Origin: JASSUD01 sp031963045
Lineage (GTDB): Bacteria > Pseudomonadota > Gammaproteobacteria > Burkholderiales > Burkholderiaceae
Reading direction: 5' to 3'
DNA length: 64,000 bases
Assembly (NCBI GenBank): GCA_031963045.1
Contig: JASSUK010000040.1
Coordinates: 1-64,000, forward strand
Positions 44,046-52,308 of this stretch are shown piece after piece. Both the position numbers and the translations under genes were made by a program. The number at the start of each line of letters is the position of its first letter. Position 1 is the stretch's first letter. The notes under the pieces are model-generated. The model was given only the letters and a program-made list of their open reading frames with translations. It did no database searches and was not told the DNA's origin.

Positions 44046-45182
44046 TTATGTTGAGGTTCGCAGCTTACTTTGACTTACACATTGAGCCGTTTCAACATGA
44101 GCTGAAATGCTCTCTTCCACACTAACAGGCACACGTAAAGACAGCGCGCACATCAATTCATAGCCCAGTGTGGAAGCGGCTTGGGCGACTTCATCTAAGG
44201 GTAAATTCTGCCCCCATAGCTCAACCGGGGCCCCCACTCCTGCTTGGGGAATAGGTGTTAAATCAACCGTCATCATGTCCATTGAGACTCGTCCAACGCT
44301 ACGCGTTCTCATCCCATTCACTAAAACAGGGGTGCCATTTGGTGCATTGAGTGGATAGCCGTCTGCATAACCACAGGCTACTACGCCCACACGCATTGCA
44401 ACCGGTGCACGATACGTAGAACCGTACCCAATGGTATCGCCCGGCTTGAGTTGCTGAACAGCAATAATTTTACTTGCTAATGTCATCGCAGGACGTAGGC
44501 CATGTGGCGCTAAATCCTGCACACGCCCTGAAGGGGACGCACCATACAAAATCACACCTGGGCGAACCCAATCTGCTTGGGTTTTAGTATGCCAGAGTAA
44601 TGCCGCAGAATTTGCAAGGCTACGCTCTCCAACAATACCCTGTGCACCACGTTCAAAAGTGGAAAGGGGTGTTTCAATCCCTGATGCGATATCTGCGTCT
44701 GCGAAGTGTGTCATTAAGGTGATGTTTCTAACCCAAGGACATGCCCGCGCCCGCTTCCAAGCTGCTTGGAAATGCTCAGGAAGGAAACCTAAACGGTTCA
44801 TGCCGCTATTCATCTTCAAATAGATATTAATAGGCTGCGTTAAACGCGTTTGCTCAAGCATGCAGAGCTGCTCGCTCGAGTGCACTGTCACTGTTAAATG
44901 GTACTGATCAATCAAGAGAAGATCTGCAGGATTGAAAAAACCTTCTAATAACAAAATAGGGCCTGCCCAACCCAGTTCGCGCAACTGGATCGCCTCATCC
45001 AAATCCAGCAAACCAAACCCATCTGCATTTTGTAATCCTTTAAATACTCGGATTAGGCCATGTCCATATGCATTGGCTTTAATAATCGCCCATACTTTTG
45101 AGTGAGGAGCATGGCACCTAACCACGTCAAGGTTGTGTGCGAGTGCAGAAGCGTGAAGCGTAGCGACAATAGGGCGAGGCAT
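44046..45182 (-). CDS. alr: Alanine racemase
   Basis: Alr makes D-alanine for peptidoglycan using PLP. From ATG 45182 the product is 378 residues. It has the PLP lysine near the N-terminus in WAIIKANAYGHGL, NSGMNRLGF, and the catalytic Tyr-bearing IGYGSTYRAP segment. RVSMDMMTVDL follows. The N-terminus MPRPIVATLH matches Burkholderia; the frame extends upstream to 45230 with a Leu/Phe-rich leader that is not supported. It is bounded by family B elements on both sides. Confidence 0.96.
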   Translation of the reverse strand: MPRPIVATLHASALAHNLDVVRCHAPHSKVWAIIKANAYGHGLIRVFKGLQNADGFGLLDLDEAIQLRELGWAGPILLLEGFFNPADLLLIDQYHLTVTVHSSEQLCMLEQTRLTQPINIYLKMNSGMNRLGFLPEHFQAAWKRARACPWVRNITLMTHFADADIASGIETPLSTFERGAQGIVGERSLANSAALLWHTKTQADWVRPGVILYGASPSGRVQDLAPHGLRPAMTLASKIIAVQQLKPGDTIGYGSTYRAPVAMRVGVVACGYADGYPLNAPNGTPVLVNGMRTRSVGRVSMDMMTVDLTPIPQAGVGAPVELWGQNLPLDEVAQAASTLGYELMCALSLRVPVSVEESISAHVETAQCVSQSKLRTST

Positions 45183-45709
45183 AGAAAGACAATAAAAAAT
45201 TAAAGACAAGCTACTAACATTGAATACCAACTTGCTAGCAGACTGCTGATATTAAAAAAGAAATTCAAAAGATGCGAGTGCATTAGGGCGTGTCCTCAAT
45301 TGCCCCAAAGGGAACCTATTTGGGGGAGCAGGAGCATAGGGACCGGAACTGTACTTAAATACAGTGCATACCTGACACCCCACGACCTCAAAGATGGGCC
45401 CCTTTTGGGTAATTGAGGACACGCCCTACAAACACTCAGTATACTCACCCTCTTGCGCATACCTGCACGCTATAAAATCTTAGAAGCTATCTTCAGGGTG
45501 CCTAAAAAAGTGCAATCTGTAGCCCAGCCAGTACTGTAGACTGGCTCTACTTTAAAAACCGCTGCTAAGCTATTTCCGCTACCATTTGCCCCCACTTCTC
45601 CGTTCCTGAGAAAAGGCTAGGTGCATGTTATAGCCAATAGCACTATTGAAGCGTTTTTTCTCTTCATCCTAAGCCCTATCATCTTTTAAGTTTTTGCTTC
45701 CTTTGCCGC
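45183..45709. other. alr-lplT spacer
   Basis: The divergent spacer holds one complete family B element (45284-45428) and about 280 bases to its right with no gene. Promoters for alr and lplT should lie here but could not be assigned. Confidence 0.45.
45284..45428. repeat. Family B element, full length (145 bp)
   Basis: It starts TAGGGCGTGTCCTCAATTGC and ends GGTAATTGAGGACACGCCCTA. Inside are GGGGGAGCAGGAG, the small palindrome CTGTACTTAAATACAG and CCCCACGACC, in the same orientation as the copy at 56437. Confidence 0.9.
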
Positions 45710-47056
45710 ATGAAAAAAGGTTTTTACACGATTATGGCCGCGCAGTTTTTTTCGTCGCTGGCTGATAACGCGCTGTTGATTGCTGCTATTGCCCTGCTCG
45801 ACGCAAAACATGCGCCGGGCTGGATGACGCCCATGCTTAAGCTATTTTTTGTACTTTCTTATGTTGTGCTGGCCGCATTTGTAGGGAATTTTGTAGATTC
45901 CATGCCCAAGGGGCGGGCCATGTTTATCACCAATGGGATCAAGATTGTAGGATGCGGCTTGATGCTCTCTGGAGTACACCCGCTTTTAGCCTATGGCATA
46001 GTTGGATTCGGCGCTGCTGCGTATTCCCCTGCTAAATATGGCATTTTGACTGAGCTTCTTCCACCTGGCCAGTTAGTTGCTGCCAATGGCTGGATTGAGG
46101 GAACCACCGTTGCCTCCATCATTTTTGGTACGGTATTAGGCGGTGCGCTGATTAGCCCCTATTGGGTAGAAATCTTTTCGCCCTTTCTCACTTTTTTAAG
46201 CTGGCTACATATACCCACACTCTCTAGCTATGCGAAAAGCGCCATCGTGGTGGTGGTAGGCATTTATCTTTTAGCAGGGCTTTTTAATCTGGCTATTCCA
46301 GATACTGGTGCACGCTACACCAAGCAACGGCGGGCTCCAATGCATATGGTGTCAGATTTCTACTCAGCCTTTTTGGCTTTATGGCGCGACCCGCTTGGGC
46401 AACTTTCTCTATCAGTGACCACGCTTTTTTGGGGTGCGGGTGCCACCCTACAATTCATCATTCTAAAATGGGCAGAACATTCTCTGGGAATGAGTTTATC
46501 GCAAAGTGCAGTTCTGCAAGCCATGGTAGCCATAGGGATAGCCGCAGGAGCCATCTTTGCCGCCACCAAAATTCCTTTGCACCGTTCTCTTAAAGTCTTA
46601 CCTGCAGGGTTTTTAGCAGGCATTGCCGTTATAGCTATGTCGTTTTATACAAGCCGTCTTTTCCCAGGCCATTGGAGCGTACAAATCGCTGGCTTTTCGC
46701 TTCCTATTCCTATATTGATAGCGGATGCGCTACTCATTGCTATTGGCGCGCTCTGCGGCTTTTTTGTAGTACCTATGAATGCATTGCTTCAACATCGCGG
46801 GCACCTATTACTCTCATCAGGTCATTCCATTGCGGTACAAAACTTCAATGAAAACCTCTCAGTCATTGTGATGCTTTGCGTTTATTCATTGCTAGTGTGG
46901 TTAGATATACCAATAACAGTCATCATGGTGTTATTAGGAGTCTTTGTACTACTCGTTATGGCTTGCGTCATACGCGTTCACCAAATCAACCAACGTCGCA
47001 ATCAGCGCCTCTTAAGCCAAACCAAAGAACCCCGGCGCACTCCATCTGGACTTTGA
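45710..47056 (+). CDS. lplT: Lysophospholipid transporter LplT
   Basis: LplT flips lysophospholipids across the inner membrane for re-acylation. The 448-residue product is a major-facilitator-type protein with about 12 membrane helices, starting GFYTIMAAQFFSSLADNALLIAA. It contains the loop FVDSMPKGRAMF and AYSPAKYGILTELLPPGQLVAANGWIEG, which are diagnostic of this family. Length is normal. radA-alr-lplT-thiD is the usual order; here a family B element lies before lplT and a DUF1640-like gene after it. Confidence 0.94.
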   Translation: MKKGFYTIMAAQFFSSLADNALLIAAIALLDAKHAPGWMTPMLKLFFVLSYVVLAAFVGNFVDSMPKGRAMFITNGIKIVGCGLMLSGVHPLLAYGIVGFGAAAYSPAKYGILTELLPPGQLVAANGWIEGTTVASIIFGTVLGGALISPYWVEIFSPFLTFLSWLHIPTLSSYAKSAIVVVVGIYLLAGLFNLAIPDTGARYTKQRRAPMHMVSDFYSAFLALWRDPLGQLSLSVTTLFWGAGATLQFIILKWAEHSLGMSLSQSAVLQAMVAIGIAAGAIFAATKIPLHRSLKVLPAGFLAGIAVIAMSFYTSRLFPGHWSVQIAGFSLPIPILIADALLIAIGALCGFFVVPMNALLQHRGHLLLSSGHSIAVQNFNENLSVIVMLCVYSLLVWLDIPITVIMVLLGVFVLLVMACVIRVHQINQRRNQRLLSQTKEPRRTPSGL

Positions 47057-47162
47057 AGTAGAGGTTCTGAATTAGAGATTTTTATTTTTCAATAGACTGC
47101 CTTTTGTCTAATAGCAGGCTAAGAATCCGGATGTTAGACTTCTTGCGAAAAGGAGAATAGAT

Positions 47163-47576
47163 ATGGGCTTACCTGCATTTGCATTTAATTCATTAGAATT
47201 TGTGAAGGAGCTAGAAGTGGCGGGCGTATCTCGTATTCAAGCTGAAGCACAGGCGCATGCTTTGTCTAAGGTTTTTGAGGCAAATATTAAAGGATTAGCG
47301 ACTAAAGACAACCTTCAAGCTGTTGAAACCAATCTGCGCTGTGAAATTGCAGACTTGCGTAAAGATATGGATTTTAAATTTACTATCGTGGACACTAAAT
47401 TCAGTGCCATAGAGGCGAATTTAGACGCTAGATTTGCTGTCGTAGATACCAAATTTGCCGCTGTGGATACTAAATTAGACAAACTGGCATCACAAATGAC
47501 GGTCCGATTAGGCAGCATAGTTTTAGCTGCCTGCACAGGCATGCCATTCATCTTGAAGCTGTTTCATTTACTCTAA
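47163..47576 (+). CDS. DUF1640-like coiled-coil membrane protein
   Basis: The 137-residue product starts with a helical FNSLEFVKELEVAGVSRIQAE segment typical of DUF1640 (CCDC90-like) proteins. ATKDNLQAVETNLRCEIADLRKD follows. The middle has 7-residue repeats of the type VDTKFAA and VDTKLDK that should form a coiled coil. The C-terminus LGSIVLAACTGMPFILKLF is a membrane anchor. GGAG lies upstream (AAGGAGAATAGAT). It is similar in layout to the protein at 15977-16597. Function unknown. It lies between lplT and thiD, where Burkholderia usually has no such gene. Confidence 0.8.
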   Translation: MGLPAFAFNSLEFVKELEVAGVSRIQAEAQAHALSKVFEANIKGLATKDNLQAVETNLRCEIADLRKDMDFKFTIVDTKFSAIEANLDARFAVVDTKFAAVDTKLDKLASQMTVRLGSIVLAACTGMPFILKLFHLL

Positions 47577-47632
47577 GCGGAGTTTGCTAGACCGTAAGGG
47601 CTAGAGTTCTGTCCTGCTTCCTTGTAAGAATA

Positions 47633-48463
47633 ATGACCTCTTTTTCCTCTCCCTCAACTCTATCCAGCCCTCCTAGGCTCCTCACCATTGCAGGCTCTGA
47701 CTCGAGTGGAGGTGCAGGCATCCAAGCTGATCTGAAAACATTTTCAGCCTTAGGGGGATATGGTGCCAGTGTCATCACTGCGCTCACCGCACAAAATACT
47801 CAAGGTGTATCGGCCGTACACGCACCGGATGCAGCATTTGTCACAGCTCAACTCGATGCCGTATTCGACGATATCGCGATAGATGCGGTCAAAATTGGGA
47901 TGCTCGCCAATGCATCTATTATTCGTGCCGTCGCTGCGGCGCTTCGCCGCTATAAGCCCAGCCACATCATTCTAGATACCGTCATGCTCGCCAAAAGCGG
48001 GCAAGCACTGCTTGAACCTGAAGCTACCCATGCATTGCGTGAGGAACTCTTTCCTCTAGCGCAACTCATCACCCCAAACCTACCCGAAGCTGCTGCACTG
48101 CTAAACACCTCTGTTGCGCAAAATGAAGAGGAAATGGTCGAGCAAGGTCAAGCTTTACGCGCACTAGGCGCACGCCATGTTCTGATGAAAGGAGGCCATC
48201 TAAGCAGCCATGAAAGCCCAGATTGGCTCATAGGTAACGAGCCTCCTTTACGCTTTGTTGAAAACCGCTTAAGCCAGCCTAATCACCACGGCACCGGTTG
48301 CACTCTCTCAGCAGCTATTGCAGCACTCTGTCCCAGGCATGCTAGCCTCGCCCTTGCTATTGGTGAAGCTAAAACCTATCTAACTCAAGCTCTTTTTCAC
48401 AGCACCCGTCTTCAAGTAGGTAAAGGCATTGGCCCTGTCCATCACTTCTACCGCTGGTGGTAA
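47633..48463 (+). CDS. thiD: Hydroxymethylpyrimidine/phosphomethylpyrimidine kinase
   Basis: ThiD phosphorylates HMP and HMP-P for thiamine synthesis. The 276-residue ribokinase-family product shows AGSDSSGGAGIQADLKTF, the GYGASVITALTAQNTQGV block, DTVMLAKSG, TPNLPEAAALL and the anion-hole motif HHGTGCTLSAAIAA. It ends GIGPVHHFYRWW. Length is normal. No thiamine riboswitch was recognised upstream. It is convergent with slyD, a terminator between them. Confidence 0.96.
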   Translation: MTSFSSPSTLSSPPRLLTIAGSDSSGGAGIQADLKTFSALGGYGASVITALTAQNTQGVSAVHAPDAAFVTAQLDAVFDDIAIDAVKIGMLANASIIRAVAAALRRYKPSHIILDTVMLAKSGQALLEPEATHALREELFPLAQLITPNLPEAAALLNTSVAQNEEEMVEQGQALRALGARHVLMKGGHLSSHESPDWLIGNEPPLRFVENRLSQPNHHGTGCTLSAAIAALCPRHASLALAIGEAKTYLTQALFHSTRLQVGKGIGPVHHFYRWW

Positions 48464-48468
48464 TCCCC

Positions 48469-48496
48469 AAAAAAAACGCGCATAAAATTATGCGCG
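48469..48496 (-). terminator. Rho-independent terminator after slyD
   Basis: CGCGCATA (48477-48484) pairs with TATGCGCG (48489-48496). On the minus strand the stem is followed by eight Ts (48469-48476). It would end slyD transcription; it lies just past the thiD stop. Confidence 0.8.
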
Positions 48497-48511
48497 AGAT
48501 CAATGTAGGCG

Positions 48512-48643
48512 GTAGGTTGGTGGTGAGGTATGAACCCCAACATGCGCGCCACTGACTTTTAATTTTGCTTTTGGCAATTTGCAAGCAGGTCTTCAAAAAG
48601 GCAGTGGTTAGATGTTGGAATTCCTTCGTCACCACCAACCTAC
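48512..48643. repeat. Family A element, full length (132 bp)
   Basis: It begins GTAGGTTGGTGGTGAGGTAT and ends TTCCTTCGTCACCACCAACCTAC, with the internal CCACTGACTTTTAATTTTGC... stretch also found in the copy at 7797. Between convergent thiD and slyD. Confidence 0.85.
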
Positions 48644-48663
48644 AACACCATCATTTAAAAAAT

Positions 48664-49209
48664 TTAATGAAGGGTGGGAGGTAGAGGTCTTTTCTCATCC
48701 TCTTCATATTCATCAAGCTCTTCATCATCTTCGCCATGTACGTGCTCGTGTACGATTTCATCAGGAGTGGCATCACGTACATCGATCACTTTGAGTTCGA
48801 AGCGCAAAGCGATACCAGCGAGAGGATGGTTACCATCGAGCACTATTTTGTCTTCAGCAATATCCGTCAGCGTATAAATCAACGCGTCTTCATCATCACC
48901 CTCTGGAGTACCTTCAAACTGCATTCCTACCTCTAAAGGCTCAGGAAAGCGGCTTCGTGATTCTACTTTGACAAGCTCAGGATCATATTCACCAAAAGCC
49001 TCTTCCGGTTCAAGCTGAACGTGGGTCTCAAAGCCCACGGCCTTACCTTCTAGCACGGCCTCAATTTTTGGAAAAGTGCCTTCGTAATCTCCATGGAGAT
49101 ACACCATAGGCTCTTTGCTATCTTCAATTAAGTTACCTTGGGCATCAGAGAGTTTGTACGCTACTGAAACCACCGTGTTTTTAGCCACTTTTTTCATCAC
49201 ATGATCCAT
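48664..49209 (-). CDS. slyD: FKBP-type peptidyl-prolyl isomerase SlyD
   Basis: SlyD catalyses proline isomerisation and acts as a folding helper. The 181-residue product has VVSVAYKLSDAQGNLIED, the inserted flap typical of SlyD, LEPEEAFGEYDPELV and NHPLAGIALRFELKVIDVRDAT. The tail is acidic (EDDEELDEYEEDE) with a few His, rather than the His/Cys-rich metal-binding tail of E. coli SlyD, so nickel binding is doubtful. A second ATG at 49197 (MKKVAKNTVV) is an equally good start. Confidence 0.94.
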   Translation of the reverse strand: MDHVMKKVAKNTVVSVAYKLSDAQGNLIEDSKEPMVYLHGDYEGTFPKIEAVLEGKAVGFETHVQLEPEEAFGEYDPELVKVESRSRFPEPLEVGMQFEGTPEGDDEDALIYTLTDIAEDKIVLDGNHPLAGIALRFELKVIDVRDATPDEIVHEHVHGEDDEELDEYEEDEKRPLPPTLH

Positions 49210-49715
49210 TTATTTAATTCACCGAAACCAAAACATATAATACGTGTATATATATTTGTACGCACCCAAAAAACATATATATAAACTGACCTATATCTTT
49301 ATTATTAACCTGGATTTTTCTCAAAATTTTTTCAGAGAATCCATTTTTATTCTTCTCCCCCTCCATGTGGCTTATACAAAACCAATTAGACAAAATAGGA
49401 AAGGTAAAAATCTGCCGCACGCATTAATAGGATGATGCGCAAGAAATTCTGCTTCACATACTTTTAAAAACATATCCTAACATTCTAAAAGCAACTTTTC
49501 CTTATAGGTATGAGGCGCCCAGGCTCATCCAGATGACTAAATTATCAAAGCCCCTTGCTTCTCAAATAAGAACAGCGCTGTATATCTTTCTTAAAAGTTT
49601 GCATTTGATTCTAAGAAATTCCATAAAACAGTTTCGGCAATTCGACTCTCCGCTTGAAAGCCCCTATACTCCGGTCAAGCAACTTACTGCACACGATCTT
49701 TTCAATTCCAACATG
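49210..49715. other. AT-rich spacer between slyD and the lipoprotein gene
   Basis: Non-coding by my reading. A 73-codon frame at 49533 is not convincing. The promoter of the lipoprotein gene lies at the right edge. Confidence 0.45.
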
Positions 49716-49721
49716 GTTGAT

Positions 49722-49751
49722 TTGGCATATTTAACTCATTATTTTTATAAT
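49722..49751 (+). promoter_or_regulatory. Sigma-70-like promoter of the lipoprotein gene
   Basis: TTGGCA (49722-49727) and TATAAT (49746-49751) are 18 bases apart. The predicted start is near 49758, upstream of both candidate start codons. Confidence 0.6.
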
Positions 49752-49844
49752 TAGTTTTGCCATTTCTAAAGGAAAAGAATGTCTGGCTTTGCTTGCATTA
49801 AAGTCAGTCAAGATAATGAATTACTTACCCTCGAAGGATGTGAA

Positions 49845-50120
49845 ATGAAAAAATATATACTCCCTATCTGTCTAGTCGCAACATTGGCTTTGGCTGCGTG
49901 CCCCAGCAAGAAAGACGCTACTGCATCAGCTAACGCTTCTACTGAAATTCCAGCAGCTCCAAGCGAAGCATCTGCAACACCTGCAGCAAGCATTACACCA
50001 GACGCAGCTACAACAACACCCAGCGCGACTGGAACAGCTCTTACTCCTGCAACAGATAGCGCCGCTGCTCCTGCTGCAAATACTCCTGCAGCCACTCCCG
50101 CAGCTACGCCTGCAAAGTAA
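49845..50120 (+). CDS. Small Ala/Pro/Thr-rich lipoprotein
   Basis: The 91-residue product begins with a lipoprotein signal peptide, MKKYILPICLVATLALAAC; the Cys after LALAA would be lipidated. The mature part is short and low in complexity (Ala, Thr, Pro, Ser), like a flexible envelope spacer. AAGGA lies before ATG 49845. An in-frame ATG at 49779 also has a strong ribosome-binding site and would add 22 residues before the signal, so the true start is open. Promoter and terminator make it a single-gene unit. Function unknown. Confidence 0.75.
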   Translation: MKKYILPICLVATLALAACPSKKDATASANASTEIPAAPSEASATPAASITPDAATTTPSATGTALTPATDSAAAPAANTPAATPAATPAK

Positions 50121-50190
50121 TATTACACAGAGCAGAAACTGTTTAGAGTCTATCCAAATAGATGCTTCACAGTACATCAGCCAAACGTAT

Positions 50191-50228
50191 AAAAAAATGC
50201 CTGCATACTATTTGCAGGCATTTTTTTA
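50191..50228 (+). terminator. Rho-independent terminator after the lipoprotein gene
   Basis: AAAAAAATGCCTGCA and TGCAGGCATTTTTTT form a near-perfect 15-bp stem. Long A and T runs make it potentially bidirectional, so it also could end bamC transcription. Confidence 0.85.
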
Positions 50229-50234
50229 TTGCAG

Positions 50235-50256
50235 TAGGGTGTGTCCTCAATTGCCA
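50235..50256. repeat. Solo family B end downstream of bamC
   Basis: TAGGGTGTGTCCTCAATTGCC matches one terminal repeat. The rest of the element is absent. It lies 31 bases from the stop codon of the short bamC gene. Confidence 0.65.
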
Positions 50257-50286
50257 ACCATGCTGTATTGCCTATTCCATTTATAG

Positions 50287-51093
50287 TTAGTTCACTGCCT
50301 TTTCAGAAGCACCTAAGCTTTGCATCAACCGGCCAAGCAATGCTTTTTCAAGTTCAGGGTTCCGAGGACGTTCTTGCCATATAGAGGAGTCTTTACCTTT
50401 TCCTACCAACACTTCTTCCATTCCATAGTGCAAAATCATAAGCCGCACGCCACTGGGTGAAATGGGCTCAACTACCATACGAAATTTATCTAGTGTGCCA
50501 GAGGAATACAGCACATCCACCCATTTACCTGCCGCTCTGCGAAACCAGTCATTCGGAATTTGAGCGCGATTTTCAGCCCAATCCGTCTCTAACCAACCTA
50601 ACGCGGGCTGGTCTTCTTTTAATGTAAAGCCGTTTTTCTTCCAAAATGTACGTAACTGCGGCCAAATCACATCAAGCTGTGTATTAGGCACAACCAACCA
50701 ATAGTGGCTCTGACCTTCGGAAACTTTTTCTTCCCGCTCGACTTGCATAACCACAGAACCCTGTTCAGCGTTACGCTTTGATGGAAGCGAATAGACATCC
50801 TGCTTTGACGCCAGCTCCGCTGATGCGCCATAACTAGGTAATGCATTTGACACATTTGTGGATGGATCAGGCAATAAAAAATGCTGATTCTGAGGAACAG
50901 GAGCTAAGTCTTTAGGCACTTCAAGAGCAGGGCCAGCATGCGCACTCTGATAATCTACTCTTTCAGCTGTCATCCAATCATTCACCGACTCACAGCCTGT
51001 CAATAGGCCTGTTGCTAGTAGGATTAGCAGAGCAGATATCTGAAACCGTGATGTACGACAAAATATGCCGCTTTCTTTTTTCAATTCACTCAT
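50287..51093 (-). CDS. bamC: Outer-membrane assembly lipoprotein BamC, short form
   Basis: BamC is an accessory lipoprotein of the Bam complex that folds outer-membrane barrels. From ATG 51093 it is 268 residues. A signal peptide ends in the lipobox LLTGC. The unstructured N-terminal DYQSA...LEVPKDL segment that binds BamD is present, followed by one helix-grip domain (HYWLVVPNTQLDVIWPQLRTFW, FTLKEDQPALGWLETDWAENR). It stops after PELEKALLGRLMQSLG, so the second helix-grip domain of full-length BamC is missing. An in-frame extension upstream to 51246 comes from a family A repeat and is rejected. dapA lies upstream, as in Burkholderia. Confidence 0.88.
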   Translation of the reverse strand: MSELKKESGIFCRTSRFQISALLILLATGLLTGCESVNDWMTAERVDYQSAHAGPALEVPKDLAPVPQNQHFLLPDPSTNVSNALPSYGASAELASKQDVYSLPSKRNAEQGSVVMQVEREEKVSEGQSHYWLVVPNTQLDVIWPQLRTFWKKNGFTLKEDQPALGWLETDWAENRAQIPNDWFRRAAGKWVDVLYSSGTLDKFRMVVEPISPSGVRLMILHYGMEEVLVGKGKDSSIWQERPRNPELEKALLGRLMQSLGASEKAVN

Positions 51094-51121
51094 TCTAACT
51101 CTCAAAAAACGGTGATTCATT

Positions 51122-51251
51122 GTAGGTTGGTGGTGACGAAGGAACCCCAACATGACGACCGCTGCCCTTTTAAAACCTGCATATGTATGGCAAAAGCGGG
51201 GATTAAAAGTCAGTGGTGTGCATGTTGGGGTTCGCGCCTCAACCAACCTAC
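51122..51251. repeat. Family A element, full length (130 bp)
   Basis: It begins GTAGGTTGGTGGTGACGAAG and ends GTTCGCGCCTCAACCAACCTAC, filling the bamC-dapA spacer. Its last bases are at the dapA stop codon (51248-51250). Confidence 0.85.
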
Positions 51252-52174
51252 AATAATCCTGCTTCGCGTAACGCTTTACTCAGCACTTCATGATAGCGCG
51301 CATCCAGTGTGGTTAACGGCAAGCGAATCCCTTCTTGAATTTTTCCAAGGGTATGTAGGGCCCATTTCACTGGGATAGGGTTAGATTCGATAAAAATTTG
51401 TTTGTGCAAGTCCAACAAGGTCATCTGGATAGCTCTTGCACGCTCGATATCGCCCGTACAAGCAGCTTGACATAATTGACTCATAGCACGAGGCGCCACA
51501 TTTGCCGTCACCGATACCGTACCATGACCGCCCATTAACAACATTGCAACCGCTGTAGCATCGTCTCCGCTATATACCGCAAAATCTTTTGGAACGGCCT
51601 TGAGCAGGTGCATACCCCGCTCCACATCCCCAGACGCTTCTTTTACGCCCACAATTCCAGGCACGCTAGCTAGCCGCACAATAGTGTCATTGCACATATC
51701 TACAACAGTGCGGCCTGGCACGTTGTACAAAATTATTGGCAAATCTACCGCCTCAGCGATTTTTACAAAATGCTGAAATAGCCCTTCTTGGCTAGGCTTA
51801 TTGTAGTAAGGCACTACTTGCAGCGTTGCATCCGCCCCTACTTCTTTTGCATAACGTGTGAGCACAATGGCTTCAGCAGTCGAATTTGCACCGGTTCCTG
51901 CAATCACCGGAATGCGCCCTGCCACATGCTGCACAGCCGTTTCGATCAAAAAACAATGCTCCTCTACCGTCACAGTAGAAGATTCACCAGTCGTTCCCAC
52001 CACCACTACAGCATGCGTACCCTCAGCAATATGCCAATCCAGCAACGCATGCAGCCCCGGCACATCTAAGCTTCCATCTGGATGCATCGGCGTTACTAAC
52101 GCAACAATGCTTCCTCGAATAGCAGGAAAAGACGGGGGGAAAGCAGAAGAAGTACTTTGGGCAGACAAAACCAT
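51248..52174 (-). CDS. dapA: 4-hydroxy-tetrahydrodipicolinate synthase
   Basis: DapA condenses pyruvate with aspartate semialdehyde, first committed step to lysine and diaminopimelate. From ATG 52174 it is 308 residues, a TIM barrel with IRGSIVALVTPM, GTTGESSTVT, the Tyr of QVVPYYNKPSQEG, NVPGRT and the Schiff-base Lys in GVKEASGD. It ends RYHEVLSKALREAGLL. The stop codon overlaps the end of a family A repeat. An in-frame ATG at 52186 is possible; further upstream the frame is repeat sequence. Confidence 0.95.
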   Translation of the reverse strand: MVLSAQSTSSAFPPSFPAIRGSIVALVTPMHPDGSLDVPGLHALLDWHIAEGTHAVVVVGTTGESSTVTVEEHCFLIETAVQHVAGRIPVIAGTGANSTAEAIVLTRYAKEVGADATLQVVPYYNKPSQEGLFQHFVKIAEAVDLPIILYNVPGRTVVDMCNDTIVRLASVPGIVGVKEASGDVERGMHLLKAVPKDFAVYSGDDATAVAMLLMGGHGTVSVTANVAPRAMSQLCQAACTGDIERARAIQMTLLDLHKQIFIESNPIPVKWALHTLGKIQEGIRLPLTTLDARYHEVLSKALREAGLL

Positions 52175-52214
52175 AACGCCAACCATCCATTTAAAAACTA
52201 AAAGGCAAAGAACG

Positions 52215-52262
52215 GTAGGTTGGCGGTGGGCAACGTTCCCCAACACGCATACCACCCACTTT
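52215..52262. repeat. Family A element, partial
   Basis: GTAGGTTGGCGGTGGGCAAC runs to TTCCCCAACACGCATACCACC. Only the left half is present. Confidence 0.65.
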
Positions 52263-52308
52263 TAATCTTTGCACTATCAACAACTTGCCGTTCTATAACA
52301 TGCGTAAC

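Noticed and set aside
49533..49754. A 73-codon plus-strand frame in the slyD-lipoprotein spacer
   Set aside because: No ribosome-binding site, family resemblance or composition typical of coding sequence; the lipoprotein promoter overlaps its end.
51094..51246. N-terminal extension of bamC upstream of 51093
   Set aside because: It is coded by a family A element and would bury the lipoprotein signal peptide.
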